A program made the position numbers and the translations under genes. This document shows positions 10,111-18,800 of a stretch of DNA of 21,019 nt, in pieces. Positions within the stretch are counted from its first letter, which is position 1, and each line of letters starts with the position of its first letter. The DNA is from Neolentinus lepideus HHB14362 ss-1 (lineage: Eukaryota > Basidiomycota > Agaricomycetes > Gloeophyllales > Gloeophyllaceae). The notes under the pieces are model-generated. The model was not told the DNA's origin. It saw nothing but the letters and a program-made list of their open reading frames with translations, and made no database searches. The stretch covers positions 1-21,019 of the forward strand of contig KV425713.1 of the NCBI GenBank assembly GCA_001632425.1, in the 5' to 3' direction.

Positions 10111-10386
10111 TCATCCGCATTACTCGGCGGGCGCAATCCGAGTACCCTCGGCGATGGCTTAAGCTTGCTGACAGATCTCGAATGACATCGTATCGCGTTC
10201 GAATCTGTCCAATTCGGATGCTGTTTTGGATATATGTAGTCGATTGACCTAAATGTTAAATCCTTTAATCAACCGTATCATCTCACCACCTTGTCCCATC
10301 ACAGATGTCCAGCGCAATATACAAGACACTCACTTGTAACCCTTACTCTTTCCTCAATCATCTCCTCTTCTCATCCCGATCCAACA
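10111..10386 (+). repeat. Left arm of a large inverted repeat (duplicated promoter/leader module)
   Basis: The sequence matches the reverse complement of 12593-12909. The first 31 bp (10111-10141, beginning TCATCCGCATTACTCGG) are identical. A 20-bp block GCTGACAGATCTCGAATGAC (10167-10186) is also identical, and CGAATCTGTCC.ATTCGGATG follows at 10200-10220. After a diverged spacer the similarity resumes at CCCATCACAG.TGTCCAGCGC (10295-10314) with a weak TATA-like ATATACAAG, and again at CCTCAATCATCTCCTC (10352-10367). The core 10111-10220 has its own imperfect ends (CATCCG...CGGATG). In this orientation the module would point rightwards, but no matching gene body follows. Confidence 0.75.
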
Positions 10387-10564
10387 CGGTGCACCGTTTG
10401 AGCTTGCTGACAGATCTGCGGCATGTCCAGCAAGTCATAACACACACTCAGTAGAGTAGGCTCGCGATCAGGCTTCGCTCCAAACGTAGTGATCGGAGTG
10501 TAGAAAGGAAGCTAAAGCAAACAGAACGTGCATCAGGCAAGACCGACCATGACTTCAGCCTGCG
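10387..10564. other. Spacer after the left repeat arm
   Basis: No gene was seen. It contains a second copy of AGCTTGCTGACAGATCT (10401-10417), identical over 17 bp to 10162-10178 of the left arm, which suggests a further fragment of the same module. Confidence 0.45.
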
Positions 10565-11008
10565 TATGTATGCGCCAGCCGATGAATACAAATGAGTCGC
10601 AGGTAAGCGTGGCCGTGCTCGCCGCGTGGCTAGCGACGAAGTATCGTCTAAGATCTAGTCTGTAACACGGGGAAGAATTTCGGATGACAGAGCCACAAAA
10701 GAGTTAGAGAATACCTATGCAGCACCTCCGTCACCAGGCTAATGGAGTTATCTTCCAGCTTCGCCAAGGCAGGCTAAAAGGACTCGGAACGGGCGAAATG
10801 GTGCAGGTACGAGAAAAATCCAACGATATGCAGACGAACATACACCCCGAGCAACGTCCACATTCCTGCTGACGATACCAAGGGGTGCACGTCCGCCTGA
10901 GCAGATAAAAAAGGACGTAGCGAGTCCAGAACGCGCCGCCCCTAAACAGTGAGCACCCAAGTTAGAGGACTGGCAGAGAGATAGTTGTGAGGAACGTATA
11001 CGTACCTC
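10565..11008 (-). repeat. Diverged direct repeat, copy 1 (spliced gene fragment of unknown family)
   Basis: This aligns by eye with 12074-12518. Shared blocks include TATGTATGCGCCAGC, ACGGGGAAGAATTTCG, AGACGAACATACACCC and CGATACCAAGGG. On the minus strand both copies conserve splice signals. There is a GTACGT donor (11005 here), a TTTAG acceptor (10942 here) that precedes GGCGCG, an ATCTGCTCAG acceptor before GGACG, and a GTATGT donor (10843-10838) with a TTTTAG acceptor near 10775. That pattern implies descent from a transcribed, intron-containing gene. Relative to copy 2 there is a 26-bp deletion after TATCGT that shifts the frame, so this copy is probably dead. Its upstream part is replaced by the zinc-finger/pth ORF. 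The family was not recognised. Confidence 0.6.
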
Positions 11009-11112
11009 TCTTTCGACAGGGGCGGGAATTGTCATGCCCCTCCACGTCCTCGGTTCTCCCGGTCCCGGCGATATTAAGAAGACGCCTCGAACAATCCAGT
11101 CCACCCTTGCCC

Positions 11113-11376
11113 TCACATCCCTTCGCACATCCGCGCCGAATGCCCCGCACTCCCACACAGCGAGCACACATGCAGGTGCGGACACGTCGCGCGCACCGCG
11201 CAGCCCTGCAGCTTATTATGCCTGATACACACAGCCCTGCCCTCGGGCGTACTCCACGTCCCGTTCAGTGTAAGAACAGAAGTATGCGGAAACGACCGCA
11301 TGCACCTCTGTCTCCCGTCCCTCCTCTGCTTCGGTCTCTTCGGCGTATTCTCGTCCGCCCGCTGCCCAAGCCTCGT
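11113..11376 (-). pseudogene. CCCH + CCHC zinc-finger tail in frame with the pth relic
   Basis: The frame of the last Pth segment continues without a stop for 88 more residues to a TGA at 11113-11115. This tail is basic (KRPKQRR), then has LNGTWSTPEG, then an exact C-X8-C-X5-C-X3-H finger, followed after one residue by an exact C-X2-C-X4-H-X4-C zinc knuckle (11229-11125). Tandem fingers of this kind occur at the C-terminus of many Agaricomycete transposon-associated or repeated hypothetical proteins; I recall the pattern, not a named family. It may bind nucleic acid. It may be a fragment of a mobile gene that landed at the end of pth, or a spliced tail exon of a separate gene. Confidence 0.6.
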
Positions 11377-12009
11377 CTCCCTCACGATCCTCTCAACCTC
11401 CCTCCACACCACCTCCACGCCCTCGCCCCTGGGACCCCAATATGCCCTACTCTCCTCATCCAGCTTGTCCAACACATACCCACTCACATCCCCCTCACCG
11501 CGCCCGATCCCGATCCGCAACCGGTGAAACTGGAGTCATTCCCCAGCGCACTGATGATGCTTCGCACGCCGTTGTGTCCCCTGCCAAACTTGGGTGAGAG
11601 CGTGCGCGGCTTGTGCTCGAGCGAGTCGTGGATGACGATGAGCGTGAAGCTGCCCCCATGTAGTGCAGCGGCGACTTGGGGGTCGCAGAAGTGATCTTGG
11701 CTTGAGTTGGATGTAGGGAGCAAGGAAGGTGGCTGGAAGAAACTCATTCGGCTTCATGAGAGCAGCGTCAGCTGCCGTCGGGCCAATCGGGCGGGACGCA
11801 TGTTGTCTCAAGCGCGAGCCCGTAGCGCTCGGTGGTGAGCCTCTCTATCCCGAGCTTCTTGGCGAGCGAGTCGATCACGAGGTGGCCGATGCTGCGTGCA
11901 TTCAGAATTCAGATGACGCGAAATTTTCGAGAGTATGTATGTGCCGCCTATTGGGAAAGGGCATGTTTCCGAGCCCTGCAATTAGGAATTTCCTGAAGGA
12001 CGCAGTCAT
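11377..12009 (-). pseudogene. pth: Decayed peptidyl-tRNA hydrolase (Pth) gene
   Basis: Bacterial-type Pth removes peptides from stalled peptidyl-tRNA. The recognisable blocks, in order, are LIAGLGNMPFPNRRH (start at 12009), IGHLVIDSLAKKLGIERL (11891-11838), LMKPNEF (about 11765-11745), VIHDSLEHKP, FGRGHNGVRSIISALG, and LRIGIGRGEGDVSGYVLDKL. The family's catalytic Asn (GLGN), His (RRHS), Asp (HDSL) and Asn (GHNG) positions are still visible. The lesions are as follows. After the CAC codon at 11943-11941 the sequence runs ATACATAC with no GT donor, although an acceptor CAG lies at 11893. There is a frame change with stops between 11765 and 11785. The conserved MN-x-SG region is lost. The Gly-rich stretch before GHNG is shortened. 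A missing base near 11526 shifts the frame between SSF and HRLRIG. Several independent breaks make a pseudogene more likely than sequencing error. Confidence 0.85.
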
Positions 12010-12073
12010 GGTACTAGCTCTAAGGATTAGTTGGGAGAGATTATTGTAGAGTGGACTGGCGCCGAGTGTGTTA

Positions 12074-12518
12074 TATGTATGCGCCAGCGGATGAGTCGCG
12101 CGACATGGGTAAGCGTGGCTGTGCTCGCCACGTGGCTAGCGCTGAAGCATCGATACGGGGAAGAATTTCGAAGGACAGAGCCGTAAAAGAGACGGAGAAT
12201 ACCTAAGTAGCACCCCCGTCTTACGACAACGTGTACTTTGAGTTGTCTTTCAGCTTGGTCGAGGCAGTGATCTTCCTAGGCTAAAATGAAATAAAGAAAA
12301 GCCGGCGATATGGAGACGAACATACACCCAGGGCACCGTCCACATTCTCATCGGCCGAGCAGTCGTCGCAGAGGACGACACGATACCAAGGGTTGCGCGT
12401 CCACCTGAAGAGGAAGATAAAAACGGATGCCTACCAGCTATTTCTAGACAAAAAAACGCGCCGAATCTGTAACTGATGGACGGTTGAATTCTGTTACTGA
12501 GTGCAACACACGTACGGA
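12074..12518 (-). repeat. Diverged direct repeat, copy 2 (spliced gene remnant or small gene)
   Basis: This is the partner of 10565-11008 and lies upstream (minus sense) of the pth relic. On the minus strand it has a GTACGT donor at 12515, an acceptor ending at 12467 (49-bp intron), an acceptor TCTTCCTCTTCAG before GTGGACGCGC, and a GTATGT donor closing at TTTTAG before CCTAGGAAG. One reading of the middle exon gives WYRVVLCDDCSADENVDGALG, ending in KYTLS and TAA. I cannot fix a start codon or a full protein. The right inverted-repeat arm with a good TATA box lies just upstream in transcription sense, so this copy may still be expressed. Confidence 0.55.
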
Positions 12519-12592
12519 ACCGGGTCATTCGCAACTTTGGCTGCACCGTTGAGGACTACTCTCAGATGGCACAGACGGCGCAATACCGACGT

Positions 12593-12909
12593 GCTGGGAT
12601 CGAGGTGAGAGGAGGAGATGATTGAGGAATCAAATTGAGGGAGGAAGGCAAGAGCATGGGTCGCAGGTGGGTGCCTTATATATATCGCGCTGGACAACTG
12701 TGATGGGGTGCAGGTGGCATATTCGCGCATATACGAAGGTCTATGGAAACACGCTCTGGTGATTGAAGAGACAGAAGAGAATTCAGGTGAAAGGACATCC
12801 GAATCGGACAGATTCGATCGCGCTATGATGTCATGCGTCATGCGTCATTCGAGATCTGTCAGCCACATCTGAGGCCGATCGGATTGCGCCCGCCGAGTAA
12901 TGCGGATGA
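12593..12909 (-). repeat. Right arm of the large inverted repeat (promoter/leader module)
   Basis: This is the reverse-complement partner of 10111-10386, with identical 31-bp and 20-bp blocks. It carries two extra GTCATGC heptamers (12830-12843) that the left arm lacks, a strong TATA box (12676-12684), and the leader CTCAATCATCTCCTC. The arm ends at 12909, five bases before the CACTA element begins. It is placed and oriented to drive transcription leftwards into direct-repeat copy 2. Confidence 0.75.
12676..12684 (-). promoter_or_regulatory. TATA box (TATATATAA) for leftward transcription
   Basis: The minus strand reads CGCGATATATATAAGGC. The equivalent place in the left arm reads ATATACAAG, so the box is weakened there. 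It lies about 160 bp upstream of the first conserved splice donor of copy 2. Confidence 0.5.
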
Positions 12910-12913
12910 CAGT

Positions 12914-12943
12914 CACTGCGGAGCTCCCGTTCTGCTCCAACCC
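12914..12943 (+). repeat. Left terminal inverted repeat of the CACTA element
   Basis: It starts CACTGCGGA and ends CAACCC. It matches the reverse complement of 20989-21018 at 25 of 30 positions, with mismatches at 10, 13, 14, 19 and 24. Similarity stops abruptly after the last C. Confidence 0.88.
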
Positions 12944-13206
12944 GGGAAAGGGTTTAACTATATAGTATATCCCGACCCAATTCACGCTCCGAGAGGCCGT
13001 GCTCCTTCCTCGAAGCAGATCCCGGAACTGCCACCGATTTAGATGTAGGAAGTCTAAATCCGGCAACTTTTCAGATGTCAAAGGCCCGCCACCAAGCTTC
13101 CGTGCCTGCCTTTCTTGGATGCATATCCCGATCCCTCTCCCTTAGTAGTTCTTCTATTTAGACTTGTAGCACATAAGAAATATAGTTATTAATCACACCC
13201 AAAGAC
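12944..13206 (+). promoter_or_regulatory. Left subterminal region and presumed promoter of the accessory gene
   Basis: It contains a TATA-like TATATAGTATAT at 12959-12970 and a perfect 8-bp inverted repeat GATTTAGA/TCTAAATC (13036-13043 and 13053-13060, 9-base loop). A related ATTTAGACTTGTAG occurs near 13157. Subterminal motifs in CACTA elements can bind the accessory protein; whether these do is unknown. Confidence 0.4.
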
Positions 13207-15533
13207 ATGGAAAAAGTTAAGCATGGTATGTCCTCCAGCTCGCGCCCGTCCCTCCTCCCTCCCGTCCTGCACCACCCATTTGCCATCGCTGCGTTCGACT
13301 ATCAGCTCCGTTCACGGTGTCGTCGGCCTCTAGAGTTGGCGCCATGTTTCGTGCCCATGCTGGCGCCTACATGCGACCAGAGAACCCACGTACACGGCCC
13401 AAGAACACACCTACTGGACAAGGCAATACACCGGCTCAGGTATCCCACGCAGACCAAGGCGAAAGTCTACCGCTAAGAGATGCTGTTACCGACAACGCAT
13501 TGCAGATAAATAGAGTACGCACCATGCATATTCCGCGACTGCGCTGACTGTTCGTAAACCTACCCACACCAGCAGAACTATGAGACTATCAGTGATCGGG
13601 ATAGCCAGCACGAGCTCGGAGCATACCACCGCTACTCGGCGACCCTTGACCTACATGGTCGCTTGTCAGAGCCTCTTCGTGACTCGACCTCATCCCCCGT
13701 TTTGAGTATGCAGTCTTCGCCCCTTGTTCGAGATAGCGCCATGTTACAGCCTTCTTCTCCATATGAAAATCAGCCAGTATATCATAACAGGGCAGACGGG
13801 CACTCACAGCTTCCAATGCATCGTAGATTCTCTCCGGCGGCACCCATGCAACAAATCACGCCGACCGCTCATTCCGTACCTATATACTCTCCATCAGCTG
13901 AATCGCTTGCGCCTTCGTATCATAGGCAACACCTGTCTTCTTTCGATCCCCAGGATGCTGAAGCACAACAGTTCTTGGCACGTAACCCAGCTTACGAAGG
14001 CCGTATTGTCAATGGCAGTCAAACCTACTATGAACAATCTATCAATAGACTCGAAGGATTAATCAAACACTTATCGCAGAGTCTCGGAATCCTGCAAGAG
14101 AAGCACGACCTCGCCGATCAACAACGCAAGAGAATAGAAGATACCCTAACAGAGACCACAGAACGTGTCCAGCAGCTCCAGCTTGAACTCGAAGACCTGA
14201 AGAGCCAGCGCACAGAGGCAAAATCTAAAGGAGGCAAGAATGTTTCGAATGAGCATCCAGAAGCTAAGGTAAGTAATGAGATCGGGGACTTACCTCCGAC
14301 TTGTTGCTCAATGTCTATAACAGGAGGAGGTTCATACGAGGTTTTGGCGAGCTTGTGGCGTCGATCCTCATGCAAGCACGGAGGACCGAATTGACGCATT
14401 ACAGCCACCCCTTAGCGATGGTACCGCATATGTTGAGGATGACAAAGGCAATAAAACCTGGCAGCCGGACTGGAATAGCCGAGTAGACCGTGGCCCCAAC
14501 AAGAGCTTCATAAACTATCTGACGGAAGTAACTATGGATGATGAACGCGTAAGCACCATTCTTGTGATGAAATGTACTAAACTCACCGAAATCACCATAG
14601 CGTCGGCGGGAGAGCAACGGCAAGAAACTACCTGATGAATCTTGGAAGGAAAAGATCATCCACGTGATCGCAACTAATTACTTTTCGCATATTGCTCGAC
14701 AATGGAGATTGCGACAAACTAATGAAGGCCGAGACAAACAGGATAAGAATAAACAGACATCAAGGCGCCGCTGTCGTCGAACAACTGTGAGTCCATTAAA
14801 ATCAAAACTGAGTAAAACTTATTGTCGCCTCCAGGTCACAGCCGAACGCAGGGAAGCGGCAGCTTTCTTTGATGCAAGGTTTAAAGTCGAAGGCTCTATT
14901 GCTTTGCTTGATACCGACTTTGCCTCGAGTCGGCACTCTTGTGATGAAGACGAGTTGAGCGAGAGCATACGAGAACGTCGTAGGGATCAGGACGCTGGGC
15001 AGGGATCTTGGATGATTGTTAGCAGATCCTGGCGGCGTAAACTTGTGCGTTCATCTGCCTGATCATAAGCAATTCACTTACTGTAGTCGTATTAGTACGT
15101 GAAGTTTCTCATGGTTCTTGATCACCTCTATCGAACCAAGGAACACGTTACCGAGACAACTGTCACAGATGAAGCAGGTCGTCCAAAGAAAAAGAAGAAG
15201 GTCAACAAACGGCCAAACAAATTATCAACTCGTCACGGTACCTTTTATGCCCCGCCAACGACCATCAACCCTCGTGCCCCCTCCTCAAACAAGGCCAAGC
15301 CTATCCATCCAATCCGCGGCATGATCCGGAAGACTTGGCTTTCTGAGCAGGGGCATCCACTTGTCCTGCGCGAAGATCCTGACTGGTGGTTCAAATGGGA
15401 GCAGCAGCTTCAAGACGGCGATCTTTCCGATCGCGCGAGGGCCTTTCTGGATGAACTCGGTAGCGATACAAGTGGTGTGTCACAACCTGAAGACAGGGAG
15501 TGCAGCGTAATCGGACAAGAACACAGCATTTGA
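13207..15533 (+). CDS. Transposon-borne accessory protein of unknown function (7 exons, 660 aa)
   Basis: The predicted exons are 13207-13225, 13306-13514, 13573-14268, 14324-14548, 14601-14786, 14835-15044 and 15096-15533. All phases fit, and every intron is 48-80 bp with GT-AG ends. The N-terminal 225 residues are Ser/Pro/Gln-rich and probably disordered. A coiled coil runs from about 229 to 294 (RLEGLIKHLSQSLGILQEKH, then heptads to about LEDLKSQ). From about 309 the protein is more conserved in character: a WxPDW motif after SDGTAYVEDD, then FINYLTEV, WKEKIIHVIATNYFSHIARQW, and RREAAAFFDARFKVEG. A lysine run KKKKK (possible nuclear signal) lies near 546, and a WW-containing tail (DPDWWFKWEQQLQ) near the C-terminus. 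I do not recognise a named domain. Its place inside the TIRs suggests a role in transposition, such as DNA binding in the manner of plant TnpA (inference). It could instead be a captured host gene. Confidence 0.8.
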
Positions 15534-15814
15534 CACCACATTTTCCTGATATTTGATCTGATTAAGTTAATCACCATCACTTGCTACGTGCACTCACTCA
15601 CTTTTTCCCAGCCACTCTTGTCCACGATAGACGTGTTATTAGTTTGCTCCATCAAGTCTCAACCCCGCATGCTTAGTTACCTAGTATCTGCTTAATGTTG
15701 TACACGATGCCCTAGCGTAGTTGCCGCCACCGAGTCTGTCACAACAGTACAATAAGAACCTCTATTGTCCTAATAAGTCCACTGGCGTCAGCGCGATCTT
15801 ATAAACACCGAGTA
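15534..15814. terminator. Gap between the convergent CACTA genes (presumed shared 3' region)
   Basis: These 281 bp lie between the accessory stop (15531-15533) and the transposase stop (15815-15817), and should hold both polyadenylation regions. The transposase may instead splice from 15829 to an acceptor ending at 15782, adding W-T-Y before a TAG at 15770-15772. Confidence 0.35.
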
Positions 15815-18800
15815 TTAATCACAACTCACCTTCTGGAGTCCAATTGTCGCCCAGACTGGCATATCCAAGCCAACACGTACAACTGTTCGTGCGATGTGGC
15901 CCTTGATACTTGGAAGTGTAATGAGTGGTGGCAGAGTGTCCCAGCCTTGATACTCTGCTATCTTCCAGAGGCGTACATTCAGCCCCGAGCTATCGCAAAG
16001 GTTAATTGAGATTCACATAAAGAGAAGATGGTTCAAAACATACAAGGTGCTCCAGACTGGGTCACGGGCGCCCGTCCAAGGGACAAACCAACGGATGCGC
16101 CCAAGCCATATCGGGCCACCGAGAGTTTTCTGATCATACTCGAATATTTCCAGGAGCTCACCGTACTCTGTTCTAATGGAACCATTGTCTCGCTTGAGGT
16201 CCACCTCAACCATAGAGGTGCGATGCATACCCGTAGCTTCAGAGGCATGATAGCGCTTGCCGTTGAGCACGACGTAGTCATAAAAGATGGCTGAATCCTC
16301 CAAGGGTATACTTCTAGACGTTAGTGGGCGGTCACCTTGACAATGAAATGCTCGTGTTGCATCCCACGATGACAGGTATTTCGCAAGAAGATGATACGTT
16401 TCTGATTTGAGGTGTCCTTCAACATGTCGGGGGCTTAGCTGGTATTTCAATCCAGCTGCAAATGTCTCAGCAACCAGTATGAAGGTTATGATGTTCCTGA
16501 TGACCTACCGTCCATACCGGCTTCATCAAGCTCCTCTGAGAGCAATTTGAGTGCTGCAATTGTCCCTCTTTCGTCATTGGAAGCCTTGAGCATGACTGTA
16601 GCAACTTGTCGCTCAAGAGAATCTCCTGGATATTGTGCAAGTGTGCCGGTCTGGCGACAGTTAGGGTCAATTAAATCAGTCAATAGGTATCTGAGGCAGA
16701 CTCACGACTCTCGCAGATTGACACGTCCTTTGAAATTCTTGAAAGAATGTACATTCGAGCTCACCATTGCCATGGTTATTTGTATTGAATGATTTCAGAA
16801 TTTTGTTAAGGCGCTCGAACAGAAAAGTCCAGAACTCATGTGGTGGGCCAAAGTCACGTACGTACTCAGGGACATGTGTTGCGTAGTGGTGGTTGGGCTT
16901 CATACTCTCGGCACCGTATAGCTAACATGGACCCGTGATCCACAAGTTTGAAAATACAACAAATAGACGAAAGCTGACTCACCCGAGGGAGCTCGCTGCA
17001 GTACTCACGCAGGAGCCTGTCAGCTTCATCGATCTCAACATCACTGATTGTCCATTTTGTAAGGATCGTAAGCGCAGTCGAGAGCTTGAGGAAGTTCTTT
17101 GGGTCGTCAGGGTGAAGACGAAACGGAAGCTCTTCAGCTGTTTCTTCAGGCTCCTCAACGTCCTCAAGTCCACCTTCAATTAGCTCCTCATCCACCGCTT
17201 CCGCTGGGGGCTCAATGGTGTCCTCCGGTACGCCCATGCTCGGATCATCGGGTATGATATCAGTTACCCCAGTAGTCGCATCCTGAGACATGTTCTGCAA
17301 TGTATAATCAGCTGCATTGTCAGATACATTAGCCCCTGTTTGAGCCTCCAAACGGACATCACTGCGAGATTGCGGTGAAGGAATACATGGCGCAGTCTCC
17401 ATTGTCATAGTCAGTCGCGTCGTAGAACCTGAATCTAATTATGCTATAAGCTTTGCGCCGTAAGACCCGAGAAAGAAGCTTACCTATCATAGAACCTTCA
17501 ATGGTGGGTACTCCAGCACTATCGTCTGCATGCGCAGCCTTCTGTTTTGCAGCTGGCTTGTGTCCCTTCTGCATGGCCTTGCGCTCCTTCTCTGCTTGCT
17601 TTTCCGCCGCCCTGTGCCGTTTCTCGGCCGCCTTGCGCTCCTTCTCCGCCTGCCTTTCTGCCACCTTGCGTGCTCTCTCCGCTTGCCTTTCGGCCGCCTT
17701 GCGCTGTTTCTCGGCCTGCTTCTCGGCCGCCTTGCGCTCCTTCTCCGCTGCTTTGCGAGCCTTATCCGCCTGCTTCTCAGCCTCCTTGCGCTGCTTCTCA
17801 GCTTGTTTTGCAGCTGACGCTTTGTCTTTCTTTGCTTGCTTTACGGCCGATGCCTTAGCGATGGCGGTTACTCGGTCATGGAGGAGCGGGCCACTATTAC
17901 TGGGGAGACAGGCGCTCCATAGTTGGGGTATCTATTATTTACTTTAGATAGTATATCTCAAATAGAAACTAGTGAAACTTACGATGATCGGTCCAAACAC
18001 AACAGCAAGAAGCTGCCACTGATCGGCAGTCAAGGAGCCACCTGCAGGAGTACCAATATCTTTCGGCAGCTTCCCACACGTGGCAGGAATTTCAAACTGC
18101 GAGGCGCTGAGTCTCCGAGTCTGGCGCTATTGTATATGATGACATACCTGAGCGAGCATGTCATGCAAGACACGTAATTCATGATTAGGCCGTAGGATTT
18201 TCCCCTGTACCCATATATTATAGAAATGTGTCTTGACAAGTCCTGTGAATGGGTTCTTCAGTTCGATACAAATACAAGCAAGTCGATAGTTGGCTTACCG
18301 AGAAACAGGTTGTGCATGGGGTCGATAACCGTCTGCTTCACTAGGTCAAAATATGGAAGCCGTGAGAGCTGTGTGTATCGCGTCGCATTGGCCTTCACGA
18401 AATTCTCCCGTGCAGCCTTATTTGTCAGTTTGTTGTACTCTTCGCCGAGCCTACGCTGCTCGGCGTTCGTACGGGCAGGAAATGCTACATTAATCTGTTG
18501 TTAGCGCTGCTCATAGTGCTAAGCATTGAAACCGTACAAACCTCCTTTCGTCCAGGCAGAGGGTGATGCCTTGTCCTTCTGAGTGATCGTGCAGTTTGTA
18601 CAGAATTGGGTATGCGAGTGGGATCCAAATCCTGCAAGCTTGTGGGCAGCCGGCTTATCACAAACAACGGCGACGAGAATAACTCGAACAAGGCGTCCTA
18701 AAATGAGTAGAGTTGAGGGCTACCCGACATAAGAACTGGATAAATATACCTTCTGGGCACTCTGGCGTTGCTATACGGATGCCATCACGCCATAGACGTA

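Noticed and set aside
10111..10220. Stand-alone MITE of about 110 bp with CATCCG...CGGATG ends
   Set aside because: Similarity to the right arm continues well past 10220 into a TATA/leader region, and no target duplication was seen, so a duplicated promoter module fits better.
12494..12841. Minus-strand 115-aa ORF as a real protein
   Set aside because: It starts inside the repeat arm upstream of the TATA box and crosses the promoter, so it is probably a chance ORF.
15815..15829. Exon 13 read-through to TAA as the certain transposase C-terminus
   Set aside because: A GTGAGT donor sits at 15829, so a further short exon is possible; kept only as the simplest model.
17453..17947. Plus-strand 164-aa ORF rich in Leu/Cys/Ser/Ala
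   Set aside because: It is the antisense shadow of the A/K/E/R repeat in the transposase exon.
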